Shown here: positions 43,138 to 52,574 of the stretch, in pieces
How the letters are laid out: the number at the start of each line of letters is the position of its first letter
How positions within the stretch are numbered: position 1 is the first letter of the stretch
Program-made: the position numbers and the translations under genes
DNA from: Anaerolineaceae bacterium UBA1415
Lineage (GTDB): Bacteria; Chloroflexota; Anaerolineae; Anaerolineales; Anaerolineaceae
Assembly (NCBI GenBank): GCA_002305635.1
Contig: DBPR01000029.1
Coordinates: 104,092 to 168,091, forward strand
Direction: 5' to 3'
DNA length: 64,000 nucleotides
Notes under the pieces: model-generated
What the model saw: the letters and a program-made list of their open reading frames with translations, nothing else
What the model was told of the DNA's origin: nothing
The model's database searches: none

Positions 43138-45687
43138 TTAGGTTAATGCCTTTTGCCAGGCGCTGATGACCTTGCGGTTGCGCTTTTCGAGCGTTTGGGT
43201 CATTCGCTGGATCTTATTGACGATATCCTCAAGCTCCCAGCCCTGTTTCGCGATCGTTTCGCGAACCGCGGCAAGCGTTGCCGGGCTCAGCTGCGACTGT
43301 GCCAGCATGTCCGCCAGATGCCAGGGCGAATGCGCCTTGCGCAGTACCGAAACGGTGATCTCCTCCAGCTTATCCAGCGTCTCCCGCATCATGCGCTGCC
43401 CGGTTTCGAGATTGGCAGCCTCGATATAGATGCGATTGATCGGCTCGGTGCCCGAGGCGCGCATGCGCAGGTAATAATGGTCATCGCCGCTCTCATCCGA
43501 AAGCTGCATTTCAACCAGCTCATAGCGGATGCCACCCAGATAATCGACCTTCAGCCCGGCGATCTTCAGACCCTCCGGGGCGATGTTGATGGGCAGATCA
43601 AGGTAATGGTCAATAAAAGCTTCCTTGGCTTCCAGCGGCGCGTCCACATCCGAGCGCCCGGCATGCGAACTTGGGTCAGAAGAAGTGCCGTAGGAATGCC
43701 AGAGCCCTTCCAGGCTGACCAGTTCCTCCCAGATATCCTGCAGGCTATTCAAAGGCTTTTCCTCGCGCGTGCCGTAATAGGCCAGCATATCCAAAATGAG
43801 CAGGTTCGCCCAGGGTCCGTCCTTGTCGGTGATGTGTCCGCGCGTGGTCAGACCGCTGGACTCCTCACCTCCGATCAGAATTCGGTCGCGCCAGTCTTCG
43901 GGCAGCACCTTGAGGTTGTTATAGGCATTATCGGTGCGGCGGATCTCTTCAATGTACTTGATCCCGACCGGCACCATGAAAGCGTTTTTAAGCGAGCGTG
44001 TGGCGATATCGCCGTGGCGCGCCTGATAGATCTTTTGTCCGACGTAGCCCGGCAAAGCACCTTCAGCAGGTCGGTTCTCTTCATTGCCCGGGATCTGTCC
44101 AGCCAACACTTCGATCAGGGGCGAACCGGTTTGGGTCGCAATCACGCGCCCGGTATAGCCTTTGTCCACCCCCAGATAACGGATCAGCATCGGAAGAATC
44201 TGATTGGGGCGGAAGTAGATGCCGCCCTTGTCAACAATGCCAAAACGATCGGCATCGGTATCCATTCCAAAGCCAACCTGCGCGCCGGTTTTGACCACGG
44301 TTTCCTTCAGCAGCGCGTTGAAAGGCTCTTCCGGGTTGGCGTAATCCTGCCCACCGAGGTCTGGGTCAACTTCAGCATGCACAACGGTGTAGCGCACGCC
44401 GGCTTCGCCAGCCAGACGGGTCAGATAACCTCGTCCGGAGCCGTGCATTTCATCGATCACGATCGACTTGTCGGCAAAAAAGCGGCGAATACGGTCAAAA
44501 TCAATTGGAATACGGGCGTTGCCCTTGCCGTTGTTCTTGATCCAGTTGACATAATCATCCAGAGGGTCAAAACCCTGCACCAGACCCCTGGCGCGAGCTT
44601 CTTCGACATCGCTCTGACCGCCCGTTTCGTCCGCCAACTGCAGTTCGTTGATGCGGAAAGCGATAAAATCGGTCACATTGGTTGGAGCGGGATAGCCTAA
44701 CCGGGGGTTGAACTTGATCCCCTGCCATTCCGGAGGATTGTGGCTGGCGGTGGCGATGATCAGACCAGCAATTTCGTCTTTGGGCACCACCTCGGTCTCA
44801 TAGAAAGCCAGGGCGGGGGTGGGAACGTCGCGGTTGCCGGTATGGATGCTGAATCCGTTTGCCAGACAGGTCTCGGAAGCCCAGCGGGTGACGACATCGG
44901 AATTTCTGCGCGTGTCGTGCCCCAAGACTACCACCTTGCCGGAAAGGTCTTCAGCGCCAACAAAAGCCGGAACATTTTCATTATTCAAAAAGTCACAGAT
45001 CGCCTGCACCACCTGACGGGCGCGGGTCTCGGTAAAATCGTTATCCCAACGCCCACGCACGCCGGAAGTTCCAAAGCGCAGAAATTTGCGATCGTAAATT
45101 TCGCGCAGCAAACCCTTGCGCCCAGCTAATCCCAGCAAGACCGGGTCTGAGGTACGCAGGCGGAAAGCATACAAGCGCTCGAAGATGTTGCCGATCTGGA
45201 TCACGCGGTAAGCCATGAAGCGGTCGGGATCAACCTGATCGTTCATGCTGTCCAGCAAGGGCAGGATCTCGAAGTTGATCGCCTCACGCAGGGAATCAAA
45301 GACCGGGTTAGCCAGATATTCCTTGGAAATCTCGATTGCCAGCCTGCGCAGATCACCGGAGAGCGGCACATAGTCGTTCTCGATCTCACTTTGATAGCGC
45401 AGTCCCTCATCATCTTTGCCCTTATACAGCTCCAACCGCCCCTGACTGCCAGTAGCTGCCACGGTCAGCAACAAGCTGAAAATTCGTGAAGAAAGGCTTA
45501 ATTCTTCCCCAACCAGCGCTGGTTCCGGCCTGAGCAACTCACGCACCTCTCTAAGAAAGGCGCTCATGTTCCCGATGGCAGGTCGCCAGGTTTCAGCTTT
45601 GTCTGCCACCAAGAGATCGCGATTGAGTCTATTGAAGCGGGTGGCAATTTGAGCTTTGAAGGTTGGGCTGTTTCTCTCTTTATTCAT
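43138..45687 (-). CDS. Large phosphoglucomutase/phosphomannomutase-family protein
   Basis: An alpha-D-phosphohexomutase of 849 residues, nearly twice the usual length. The N-terminal ~200 residues have no family match by eye. The catalytic core includes FLRFGTSGVRGRWDNDF, GLIIATASHNPPEWQGIKFN with the phosphoserine, the metal loop GFGMDTDADRFGIVD and the sugar loop IGGEESSGLTTRGH. The C-terminal domain has MRASGTEPINRIYIEA. It most likely interconverts hexose-1- and -6-phosphates. ATG 45687 follows GGAGAAACG. The gene follows glmM directly, so two phosphohexomutases sit side by side. Confidence 0.85.
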   Translation of the reverse strand: MNKERNSPTFKAQIATRFNRLNRDLLVADKAETWRPAIGNMSAFLREVRELLRPEPALVGEELSLSSRIFSLLLTVAATGSQGRLELYKGKDDEGLRYQSEIENDYVPLSGDLRRLAIEISKEYLANPVFDSLREAINFEILPLLDSMNDQVDPDRFMAYRVIQIGNIFERLYAFRLRTSDPVLLGLAGRKGLLREIYDRKFLRFGTSGVRGRWDNDFTETRARQVVQAICDFLNNENVPAFVGAEDLSGKVVVLGHDTRRNSDVVTRWASETCLANGFSIHTGNRDVPTPALAFYETEVVPKDEIAGLIIATASHNPPEWQGIKFNPRLGYPAPTNVTDFIAFRINELQLADETGGQSDVEEARARGLVQGFDPLDDYVNWIKNNGKGNARIPIDFDRIRRFFADKSIVIDEMHGSGRGYLTRLAGEAGVRYTVVHAEVDPDLGGQDYANPEEPFNALLKETVVKTGAQVGFGMDTDADRFGIVDKGGIYFRPNQILPMLIRYLGVDKGYTGRVIATQTGSPLIEVLAGQIPGNEENRPAEGALPGYVGQKIYQARHGDIATRSLKNAFMVPVGIKYIEEIRRTDNAYNNLKVLPEDWRDRILIGGEESSGLTTRGHITDKDGPWANLLILDMLAYYGTREEKPLNSLQDIWEELVSLEGLWHSYGTSSDPSSHAGRSDVDAPLEAKEAFIDHYLDLPINIAPEGLKIAGLKVDYLGGIRYELVEMQLSDESGDDHYYLRMRASGTEPINRIYIEAANLETGQRMMRETLDKLEEITVSVLRKAHSPWHLADMLAQSQLSPATLAAVRETIAKQGWELEDIVNKIQRMTQTLEKRNRKVISAWQKALT

Positions 45688-45701
45688 CGTTTCTCCAGTG
45701 A

Positions 45702-47174
45702 TCAATACTTTTCAGGGCGAGGCATCAGGCCGCCCTGAGTGACGTTCAACACTTCTATTTTAGCCCCTTTAGGGGTATTGGTCAGGCTTTGGATCAGATC
45801 GCAGATCTCCCAGGCGATCGAGGCGACCTCGCCCGCGCTGTGGCGCGTATCTGCTTCCAGCATCAGGCGATACTTGGGTTCGGTACCGGAATAGCGCGAA
45901 TTCCACTGCACCAACCCCGGCAGGTCGGTCTGCAAAAGCTTTAATCGTTCCTGAAAAGCTGTAAGGCTCTGCAGATCGGGTTTGCTGCTCACATCACAGG
46001 ACGCCACCACCTGGTTGTATTTTTGGATGCTGCCAGCCAAAGCGGAAAGGCTAAGTTCAGGCATTTGTGCCAGCATTTTCAGGATGAATACTGCCGTGCG
46101 GATGCCATCGCCGGTTCGGTGTTCTTCGTCCAGCAGGATGATATGCCCGCTTTGTTCGCCGCCCAAACCGAGTTTGCCCTTGCCTTCTTCTTTTTGAGCC
46201 AGGTTCATCAGCTCTTCACTGACATATTTATCGCCCACAGGCGTCAGGAGCAGGTTAAAGCCCTTTTCTCTCGCAAATTCCTTCAACGCGCCATTGGCCA
46301 TCACGGTTGTGACCATCGTATCGCCCAAAAGGCGACCTTGCCGGTGCAGTTCGTCTGCCAGCAAAGCCAGCATGTGGTCGCCGTCGATCAGATTTCCTTT
46401 TTCGTCCATCATAATGACCCGGTCCGCGTCGCCGTCAAAAGCGATCGCCAGATCAGCTTTCTCAGCTTTCAGGACCTTCGCTAATTCTTCCGGTCGGGAA
46501 CGCAAATTTTCGGAACCAGCGTGCAAATTGATCTTGACGCCATCGCACTCTGTGTTTATCGCCACCAGATCGGCACCCAGCCGTCCAAAAACCTCAGGCG
46601 CGGCTTTGTGGGCAGCCCCATTGGAACAATCCAGCAAGATCCGCAAATGGCTCAGATCCAGGCCTGGGACTGTTGCCAGAATATCCTGCAAATAGACTTC
46701 GAAAAGCTTGGGTGAAGCCTCTCCCAGGCATTCACCGTCCAGATCAGGCATTTCATCGGGCAAGCTGTCGATAATAGCTTCAATTGCCTCTTCCTGCTCC
46801 GGGGTCAGCTTCATGCCCTCGGCATTAAGGAATTTGATCCCGTTCTCTGCCGCAGGGTTATGGGATGCCGATATGACGGCTCCGGCGGTCGCGCCCATAT
46901 ATCGGGTTAGATAAGCGATACCGGGCGTGGGCAAAATGCCCAGGTCCAGAACACGGGCGCCGCTCTCACGCAGGCCGGTTGCCAGCGCGGTTTGCAGGAT
47001 CGGGCCGGAAACGCGGGTGTCCCGTCCGATCACAAAAAGAGCCTGTTCCCCTTCCTTTGTCTTGAGCGCGCGTCCGGCCGCCACGCCAAGACGATAAACA
47101 AAATCCGTGGTCATTGGGTCTTGCCCGAATTTTCCACGGATACCATCAGTGCCAAAATATTTGTTCTTTGTCAT
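45702..47174 (-). CDS. glmM: Phosphoglucosamine mutase
   Basis: GlmM converts glucosamine-6-phosphate to glucosamine-1-phosphate for UDP-GlcNAc and peptidoglycan. It starts MTKNKYFGTDGIRGKFGQDP. The active-site loop is VISASHNPAAENGIKF with Ser104, the metal loop is AIAFDGDADRVIMMD, and LGGEQSGHIILLD gives sugar specificity. The C-terminal RYSGTEPKYRLMLEA binds phosphate. It is 490 residues, slightly longer than the usual ~450. It is the middle gene of a three-gene operon with an EEP-family gene upstream and the large phosphohexomutase downstream. Confidence 0.9.
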   Translation of the reverse strand: MTKNKYFGTDGIRGKFGQDPMTTDFVYRLGVAAGRALKTKEGEQALFVIGRDTRVSGPILQTALATGLRESGARVLDLGILPTPGIAYLTRYMGATAGAVISASHNPAAENGIKFLNAEGMKLTPEQEEAIEAIIDSLPDEMPDLDGECLGEASPKLFEVYLQDILATVPGLDLSHLRILLDCSNGAAHKAAPEVFGRLGADLVAINTECDGVKINLHAGSENLRSRPEELAKVLKAEKADLAIAFDGDADRVIMMDEKGNLIDGDHMLALLADELHRQGRLLGDTMVTTVMANGALKEFAREKGFNLLLTPVGDKYVSEELMNLAQKEEGKGKLGLGGEQSGHIILLDEEHRTGDGIRTAVFILKMLAQMPELSLSALAGSIQKYNQVVASCDVSSKPDLQSLTAFQERLKLLQTDLPGLVQWNSRYSGTEPKYRLMLEADTRHSAGEVASIAWEICDLIQSLTNTPKGAKIEVLNVTQGGLMPRPEKY

Positions 47175-47197
47175 TTAGATTTCCTGTTTAAGGGTTT

Positions 47198-48091
47198 TTA
47201 TTCGATCACAATATCTGCAACCACCGGCAGGTGATCGGAGACAGAATGTGCCAGTTCGCTGTTGATGATGTGCGCCTCATAACTGACCAGTCGTTTCGAT
47301 GGGAAGAAGAAGATATGATCGACGGCCCCAGCTTTTGGATGGGTTGGGATTTTCTCTTCCGGTGCCAGATGAACGAATTTTTGCTCACTCTCCAGCATAT
47401 CCTTCAACGAATATTCATCGATCCTGGCGTTAAAATCCCCCATCAGGATCAGCGGCAGACCCGGGATCAGGATGTGCCTTTCCACCAGGCCCAAAACCCG
47501 ACTCATCTGTTTTGAGCGTGTCATTTTCGCCGCGTCAACCACTTCGTCCCAGACAAATTCTCCCCGTTCGCCTACCAGCGTGGTCAAATGCAGATTCATG
47601 ACATAGGGAAAAGGTTCCTGCTTAATGCGTGTCAGGATGACGTAGCGCGGGTCTGTATCGCGCGTGCCTTCATAGCTCACCGGCTGGAAGATCGGCACAT
47701 TGCGCGGCATGCCCTCTTTGGCTGAGTTGCCGAGACGGCTGAAGGGCTGGCGGGAGAAGATCGCGTTGCCCTTGGACCAATCCCACCAGTCATTAAAAAG
47801 CCCGTTGATCATCAGGTCTTTTTTGATCTGCATATGCCTTTTCATGGAAAGCGTTTCGCCATAAAACGAATAGTCAAAACCGGCGTCAAGCCGCAGGCGT
47901 TCCACCATGCTGACCAGGACTCCATCGGCATCGGTATATTGGGCGATCTCCTGTACACCCAGCACGTCAGGGTTGATCTCCTGGACCAAAGTTGCCAAAG
48001 CCTGCGATTTGCCAGTGGCTTTTTCGGGAGTACCGGCAAAGTTCTTCACCCCACCCCCCAGATTTAGCGTCATCACCCTTAGTTTTAGCAT
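47198..48091 (-). CDS. Endonuclease/exonuclease/phosphatase-family protein
   Basis: A 297-residue protein of the EEP superfamily, metal-dependent phosphodiesterases that act on DNA, phosphoinositides or sphingolipids. The motifs are present: LRVMTLNLGGG at the N-terminus, VLGVQEIAQ (metal Glu), LILMGDFNARID (catalytic Asp/Asn) and VSDHLPVVADI (Asp-His pair at the end). A substrate cannot be chosen. It is the first gene of the operon with glmM, 23 bases upstream. Confidence 0.82.
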   Translation of the reverse strand: MLKLRVMTLNLGGGVKNFAGTPEKATGKSQALATLVQEINPDVLGVQEIAQYTDADGVLVSMVERLRLDAGFDYSFYGETLSMKRHMQIKKDLMINGLFNDWWDWSKGNAIFSRQPFSRLGNSAKEGMPRNVPIFQPVSYEGTRDTDPRYVILTRIKQEPFPYVMNLHLTTLVGERGEFVWDEVVDAAKMTRSKQMSRVLGLVERHILIPGLPLILMGDFNARIDEYSLKDMLESEQKFVHLAPEEKIPTHPKAGAVDHIFFFPSKRLVSYEAHIINSELAHSVSDHLPVVADIVIE

Positions 48092-48165
48092 AGTTTCTCC
48101 ATTACTTTCCTAAAGTCAATAGAATTATACCAACCATCCGCATTCACTTTATTTTGAGTTAAGAC

Positions 48166-49524
48166 TTATGTCCCCAAACTTGAATATGGTAGTTCGATCA
48201 CAAATTCTGCGCCGCCATCCTTACAGTTGTGAGCATAAAGCTTGCCGCCATGCCCTTCCACAATGCGTTTTGAGATGGTCAGACCCAGGCCAAGACCCTC
48301 TGGAGAGGCCTGGTCATCCTGGCGCACACGATAGTAACGTTCAAAGATCGTTTCCAGTTTATCTTTCGGTATCCCGGGGCCATGATCACGGATCATGACC
48401 ACAACCCGATTAATAAAACAACGTAAACGCACATCGACCGTGCTGTTTTCAGGAGAATGTTGAAAAGCATTCTGAAGCAAGTTTTCAAAAACCCGCGTCA
48501 TCAGGTGGGGGTCAAAAACAACCAGACATTCATCCGACAAGGGAATAAAGTTGATTGTGATGGCCTTTTTGGCAAAAACATTTGCGAAATCCTGCAGGAT
48601 TTCCTCCAAATAAGTGTTGATCTCGACCGAAACCTTCCTGGGCGAAAATTCACCCAGATCGGTCAGGGTCAATAAACGCAGGTCTTCGACCATTCGAATC
48701 AATTGCGTGTTCTGTTGTTTTAACTGATGCACCCCCGCCTCATTGAATTCGTAAATACCATCCTCAAATGCTTCGATGGTTGCTTTTTGCACGCTGAGCG
48801 GCGTGCGCAGGTCATGGGCAATATCCATTAAAAAGAGGCGTTGGTTTTCCTGGCTTTTTTCCAGATCGGCTGCCATCTCGTTCACAGCCCGACCCAGTTC
48901 TGACATATCCCGATAGGGCTCCAAAGGCACCCGCAAAGACAGATCCCCCTGAGAGATGCGCTTGGTAGCCGCGATGGTCGTTACGATCGGCCGTAAGATT
49001 GCTTTGGTCATAAACGTTGACATCAAAAAACCCACCAGCAAACCGATGGTCAACGATCTGACGATCGCCACAATTGCCCGATCCGAGACACCGGTGCCCA
49101 GGCTGATCAGGATGCGATCAATAAAATTGCCGGATAGCAAGTAGCCAACAATTCTCCCGTCCACCAGGATAGGAGCAGCGGTCTGGAGCGTGACCTGCGA
49201 AACCTTTTTGCCCATGTTGGCCGGGTTCTCCACCATGATGATGACAGCCTCAGTATCGATCAGAGCCAGGTCATAATGCTTGAGCTCCTTTGGGGCGAGC
49301 TCATTCATCATTGCATACGCCTCAGGGTCATCGATCCCATGCCATCCGTTATGCTCCTTGTAGTAATTTTGGAAATAACTTTGAAAAGCTTTGGCTTCTT
49401 CCAGCTGGATTTGATGCATCAGGTCCACAACCGTGTTGCGGACCAGCACCCATGCGACCAGAAAACCCACGATCAAGGAAACCAAAACGACTGCGCTGTA
49501 GCTGAGCAGAAGACGGGTGCGCAT
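48166..49524 (-). CDS. Sensor histidine kinase
   Basis: A 452-residue membrane kinase. Two hydrophobic segments (about 9-30 and 153-172) frame an extracytoplasmic sensor region (about 31-150) with LIDTEAVIIMVENPANMGKK. A HAMP domain is at 172-225. The HisKA box FLMDIAHDLRTPLSVQK has the phosphorylated His237. An ATPase domain follows with N-box FENLLQNAFQHSP, G1 DHGPGIPKDKL and GLGLTISKRIVEGHGG. It lies 4 bases after the response regulator and forms its pair. The upstream divergent gene codes for a glycine-rich secreted protein. Confidence 0.9.
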   Translation of the reverse strand: MRTRLLLSYSAVVLVSLIVGFLVAWVLVRNTVVDLMHQIQLEEAKAFQSYFQNYYKEHNGWHGIDDPEAYAMMNELAPKELKHYDLALIDTEAVIIMVENPANMGKKVSQVTLQTAAPILVDGRIVGYLLSGNFIDRILISLGTGVSDRAIVAIVRSLTIGLLVGFLMSTFMTKAILRPIVTTIAATKRISQGDLSLRVPLEPYRDMSELGRAVNEMAADLEKSQENQRLFLMDIAHDLRTPLSVQKATIEAFEDGIYEFNEAGVHQLKQQNTQLIRMVEDLRLLTLTDLGEFSPRKVSVEINTYLEEILQDFANVFAKKAITINFIPLSDECLVVFDPHLMTRVFENLLQNAFQHSPENSTVDVRLRCFINRVVVMIRDHGPGIPKDKLETIFERYYRVRQDDQASPEGLGLGLTISKRIVEGHGGKLYAHNCKDGGAEFVIELPYSSLGT

Positions 49525-49528
49525 CTGG

Positions 49529-50212
49529 TCAGCCCTTTCTCATCGCCCGGTAACCGATACCAAACACCGTTTGAATGGCATTGTTTTCCGGATCAATAGC
49601 TTTTAACTTTTGGCGCAGATTTTTGATATGGATATCGATCGTACGCTCATATCCCTCATAACCACCGCCTTGTGTCGCCTCGAGAAGCTCAAGCCGGGTA
49701 AAAGCCCGGTCTGGCTCAGTCATGAATTGAGCCAGGATCTCGTATTCAGCCGGGGTAAGCTCAAGCTCAACCCCATTCAGACTGGCAGTATGCCCACGCA
49801 GATCCATCTGCAGATTACCCAGCCTGAGGATCGTGGAAGGGGCGATCGGTTGGCCGACTCTTCTTAGAACTGCCTTAATTCTTGCGACAACTTCTCTTGG
49901 AGAAAAGGGTTTCGAAATATAGTCATCCGAGCCCAGTTCCAGACCGATCAGACGTTCAATTTCCGCATCTCGCGCCGTCACGATAACGATCGGAACAGTA
50001 TCTATCCTGCGGATCTCGCGCATGATATCCAAACCATCCATATCAGGCAAATTCAAATCCAGCAGGATCAGATCCGGTTTTTCTTCTTTCCAGAAAGAGA
50101 GCGCCTCCGCGCCAGTGACGGCGCTGACCGTCTGGTAACCAAAGTGATGAAGATAATCCTGTAAGATCTGATTCAGGTTCAGTTCGTCTTCAACAATCAA
50201 TATTTTCGCCAT
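49529..50212 (-). CDS. OmpR-family response regulator
   Basis: A 227-residue DNA-binding response regulator. The receiver domain has the acidic pair in IVEDE, the phospho-acceptor Asp52 in LILLDLNLPDMDG, Thr/Ser in VIVTARD and Lys in YISKPF. The winged-helix DNA-binding domain starts around residue 128 and includes ELTPAEYEILAQFM, RLELLEATQGGGYEGYERTI and DIHIKNLRQKL. ATG 50212 follows GGAAAGGGG. The pair may control the divergent secreted gene; the inverted repeat at 50394-50419 is a possible target. Confidence 0.92.
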   Translation of the reverse strand: MAKILIVEDELNLNQILQDYLHHFGYQTVSAVTGAEALSFWKEEKPDLILLDLNLPDMDGLDIMREIRRIDTVPIVIVTARDAEIERLIGLELGSDDYISKPFSPREVVARIKAVLRRVGQPIAPSTILRLGNLQMDLRGHTASLNGVELELTPAEYEILAQFMTEPDRAFTRLELLEATQGGGYEGYERTIDIHIKNLRQKLKAIDPENNAIQTVFGIGYRAMRKG

Positions 50213-50393
50213 AAGCCCCTTTCCAGTAATTCTCAATTTAATGGTGAAATGAATCAGCCTGCTTCTATTATATAAAGAATTGCTGGCGCCTTTCTTGTTT
50301 GCCTGAATTTTGCTTGATTATATTATCCCACAGGAAAATACTCTAAATCTAAATAAGTTCTGATTATCATGTCAATATCTAAAGCTTATAACA

Positions 50394-50419
50394 TTGTCAT
50401 CATCGGAAAACGATGACAA
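50394..50419. promoter_or_regulatory. inverted repeat in leader of the glycine-rich secreted gene
   Basis: TTGTCATC (50394-50401) and GATGACAA (50412-50419) form perfect 8 bp arms with a 10-base loop. The site sits between a TATAAC -10-like box (~50387) and the AAGGAG ribosome site. It may act as an operator or as an mRNA hairpin. Confidence 0.55.
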
Positions 50420-50435
50420 CATGAAGGAGTATGAA

Positions 50436-50972
50436 ATGAACAAAAAAAGAATAATGATTGTAATGTCCGCTCTACTGATTGGAGCAATGATTTTAGGGCT
50501 TGCCGGCAGCGTTTATGCGCAAACTGAAACCCCGGAAGTCGAAACGGAAACGCTTCCCGCACCCGTGGTAACCCGCGGGCCCCGAGGTGCATTCTGTGAC
50601 GGTAGCTGCGATGCCGATGGCGATGGCGTGCCGGATCGCTGGCAGCCTGGTGGAAACAATGGAACCCAGCCTGGCAATGGTTTTGGCCCCGGTGACGGCA
50701 GTTGCGACGCCGATGGCGATGGTATTCCCGATCAGTTGAGACTTCGCGACGGCAGCGGCACTGGTCAGCAATATGGCAGGGGAAATGGCAACGGTCAAGG
50801 TGCTGGTGGCGGCCAGGGCGCTGGTTTTGGCACAGGTACCGGTATGGGCTATGGCGCCGGACAAGGCGCTGGCACAGGCCGCGGCGCTGGTGGAACCGGT
50901 CAGGGTATGGGCCCTGGTCAAGGTCAGGGTAACGGTCAGGGCCTGCACGACGGCTCCTGCCTGGGCGACTAA
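50436..50972 (+). CDS. Secreted glycine-rich protein with DADGDG calcium-type repeats
   Basis: A 178-residue exported protein. The signal peptide (MNKKRIMIVMSALLIGAMIL and on) is cut after VYAQ. Two DGSCDADGDGVPD-type repeats, which resemble thrombospondin type-3/EF-loop calcium sites, are followed by about 80 residues of Gly/Gln/Ala (GNGNGQGAGGGQGAGFGTGT and similar). The end LHDGSCLGD repeats the DGSC motif. Cysteines occur only in the DGSC/AFC elements. ATG 50436 follows AAGGAG; an earlier in-frame ATG at 50394 is less likely. It sits opposite a two-component system and could be a metal-binding surface or matrix protein. This role is inferred. Confidence 0.7.
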   Translation: MNKKRIMIVMSALLIGAMILGLAGSVYAQTETPEVETETLPAPVVTRGPRGAFCDGSCDADGDGVPDRWQPGGNNGTQPGNGFGPGDGSCDADGDGIPDQLRLRDGSGTGQQYGRGNGNGQGAGGGQGAGFGTGTGMGYGAGQGAGTGRGAGGTGQGMGPGQGQGNGQGLHDGSCLGD

Positions 50973-50984
50973 GTTTTTGAAATA

Positions 50985-51024
50985 AAAACCCCCCTCGCTA
51001 TCACTTGGTTAGCGAGGGGGTTTT
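50985..51024 (+). terminator. terminator of the glycine-rich gene
   Basis: AAAACCCCCCTCGCTA and TAGCGAGGGGGTTTT form arms of about 15 pairs with a short loop and a T run. Confidence 0.9.
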
Positions 51025-51576
51025 GTGTTAATTAAAGAATAAGGGCCAGATATTTGGTTCTAAATTTACAACTTTAGCGACATTAACAAATGAGGTAACC
51101 TAAGTTTCGCACATTTAAAAAAGACATGGTCTTAAATCACCTAACACAGGATTTATTTTTGCCATACCGGGAATTGCTGGATGGAAACCTCATTTTCACT
51201 GATCAACAACACAAGATCACCAGCAATTCTATGGGTGGGAGTCTGTTTAGCTTGTTTTCCCTAACTACAAGCGAACCTGACGCTTTGTGACACACACAGG
51301 CATCTGCTAATTCAACCCAAGACCCAGAAACAGTGAAGATGTTCCAAAAAGTTCAAAGTTCGTGCTGTAGCCACACAACGATCATATTTTCACGACTCGA
51401 TCGGTGAAATTCTGCGGGTTGGTAAATACTAACAACGAGCCCCCCAATAAAGCTCCAGATTTCTCTAAAATAACGAAATGCTGCAGGTTTTTGAAATTAA
51501 CACTGGATTAAATTCTTCTTTCATGGTATTATCACATATGTGAATCCAACAGAACAAATGTGAATCAGGAATTGTC
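51025..51576. other. long leader region before the polyol operon
   Basis: About 550 bases without a credible gene on either strand. The last 50 bases hold a TATTAT -10-like box and the operator described below. The rest shows no clear RNA fold or repeat. Confidence 0.5.
51532..51543. promoter_or_regulatory. TCACATATGTGA operator, likely SorC-type autoregulatory site
   Basis: A perfect 12 bp palindrome begins inside the TATTAT -10-like box (51527-51532). A half-site, AATGTGAAT, follows at about 51555-51563. It lies 33 bases before the regulator gene. Confidence 0.65.
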
Positions 51577-52563
51577 ATGTCGCATGATCGAATAAGTTCG
51601 GAGCGTATAAATCTCCTGGCAGATGTCGCAGAGATGTACTATCTCAAGGGAGAGGATCAATCACAAATCGCCAAAAGAATGAATGTTTCGCGATCAATGG
51701 TCTCACGAATGCTTACTGAAGCGCGAAAACTTGGAATCATCAAAATTCACATCGAACGTCCTGTCAATCACAATAGAGAACTTGAAAAATACTTTCGCCA
51801 GAAATTTAATTTAAAAGATGTGCTTATCGTGGAACAGGTCAATGGACAGCCTTTGCTGCCACTTTTAGGCAAGACCGCTGCCCGTTACCTTGAAGAAAAC
51901 ATAAGACCGAACCAAACCCTTGGTACTTCATGGGGTACGGGTATCAGCGCGACGGTTGATGAGCTGGAGTTCGAAAACCCCATTCCGGGCGTTCGCATCG
52001 TGCAGATGCTGGGTTCCCTCGGTGCCCGCATCAAACAATATCATGGGATTGCGATCGTCAATCGTCTTGTGGACAAATTGGATGGCGAAGGGGTGTATCT
52101 GAATGCCCCGTTTTTGGTGGAAAACGCAGATCTGGCAAAAGTTTTAATGGAAAGCAAAGATATTGTTGAAACTCTACAGCTGGCTGATCAGGCTGACGTT
52201 GCTTTGCTGGGTATCGGAAGCGCTGAGCCAAATGTTTCCGCGTATGTTCTGGCGGGTTATCTGGCTGAACAGGAAATGAGTGATGTCTACGAATCCGGCG
52301 CGGTTGGCGACGTTTGTGGTTTGTTTATGGATATCAACGGCCAGGCGGTTCACTCCCGGCTTCAGGACAGGATGATCGGTATCTCCCTGGAGACGTTAAT
52401 GAAGATTCCACTACGGATCGCTGTTTCGGGTGGGCAGGAAAAGATCGTTCCGATCATTGGAGCATTAAAAGGCAAAATGGTAAACGTGTTGGTAACAGAC
52501 GCCTTTACTGCACAGGGCGTTATAAATTACATAAAGGAACATAATGTTGATCTAAAACTATAG
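51577..52563 (+). CDS. SorC/DeoR-family sugar-binding transcriptional regulator
   Basis: A 328-residue SorC regulator. The N-terminal helix-turn-helix (residues 12-52) has MYYLKGEDQSQIAKRMNVSR and SMVSRMLTEARKLGIIKI. The long sugar-phosphate-binding domain has LGTSWGTGISATVDEL, VRIVQMLGSLGARI, LNAPFLVENADLAKVLME, ADVALLGIGSAEP and the late IAVSGGQEKIVPIIGALKG loop. The effector is probably a phosphorylated polyol or sugar. It leads the operon that carries the dehydrogenase complex and PTS genes. It overlaps nothing and is followed 11 bases later by E1alpha, so it is likely cotranscribed. Confidence 0.9.
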   Translation: MSHDRISSERINLLADVAEMYYLKGEDQSQIAKRMNVSRSMVSRMLTEARKLGIIKIHIERPVNHNRELEKYFRQKFNLKDVLIVEQVNGQPLLPLLGKTAARYLEENIRPNQTLGTSWGTGISATVDELEFENPIPGVRIVQMLGSLGARIKQYHGIAIVNRLVDKLDGEGVYLNAPFLVENADLAKVLMESKDIVETLQLADQADVALLGIGSAEPNVSAYVLAGYLAEQEMSDVYESGAVGDVCGLFMDINGQAVHSRLQDRMIGISLETLMKIPLRIAVSGGQEKIVPIIGALKGKMVNVLVTDAFTAQGVINYIKEHNVDLKL

Positions 52564-52574
52564 AAGGGCACTAT

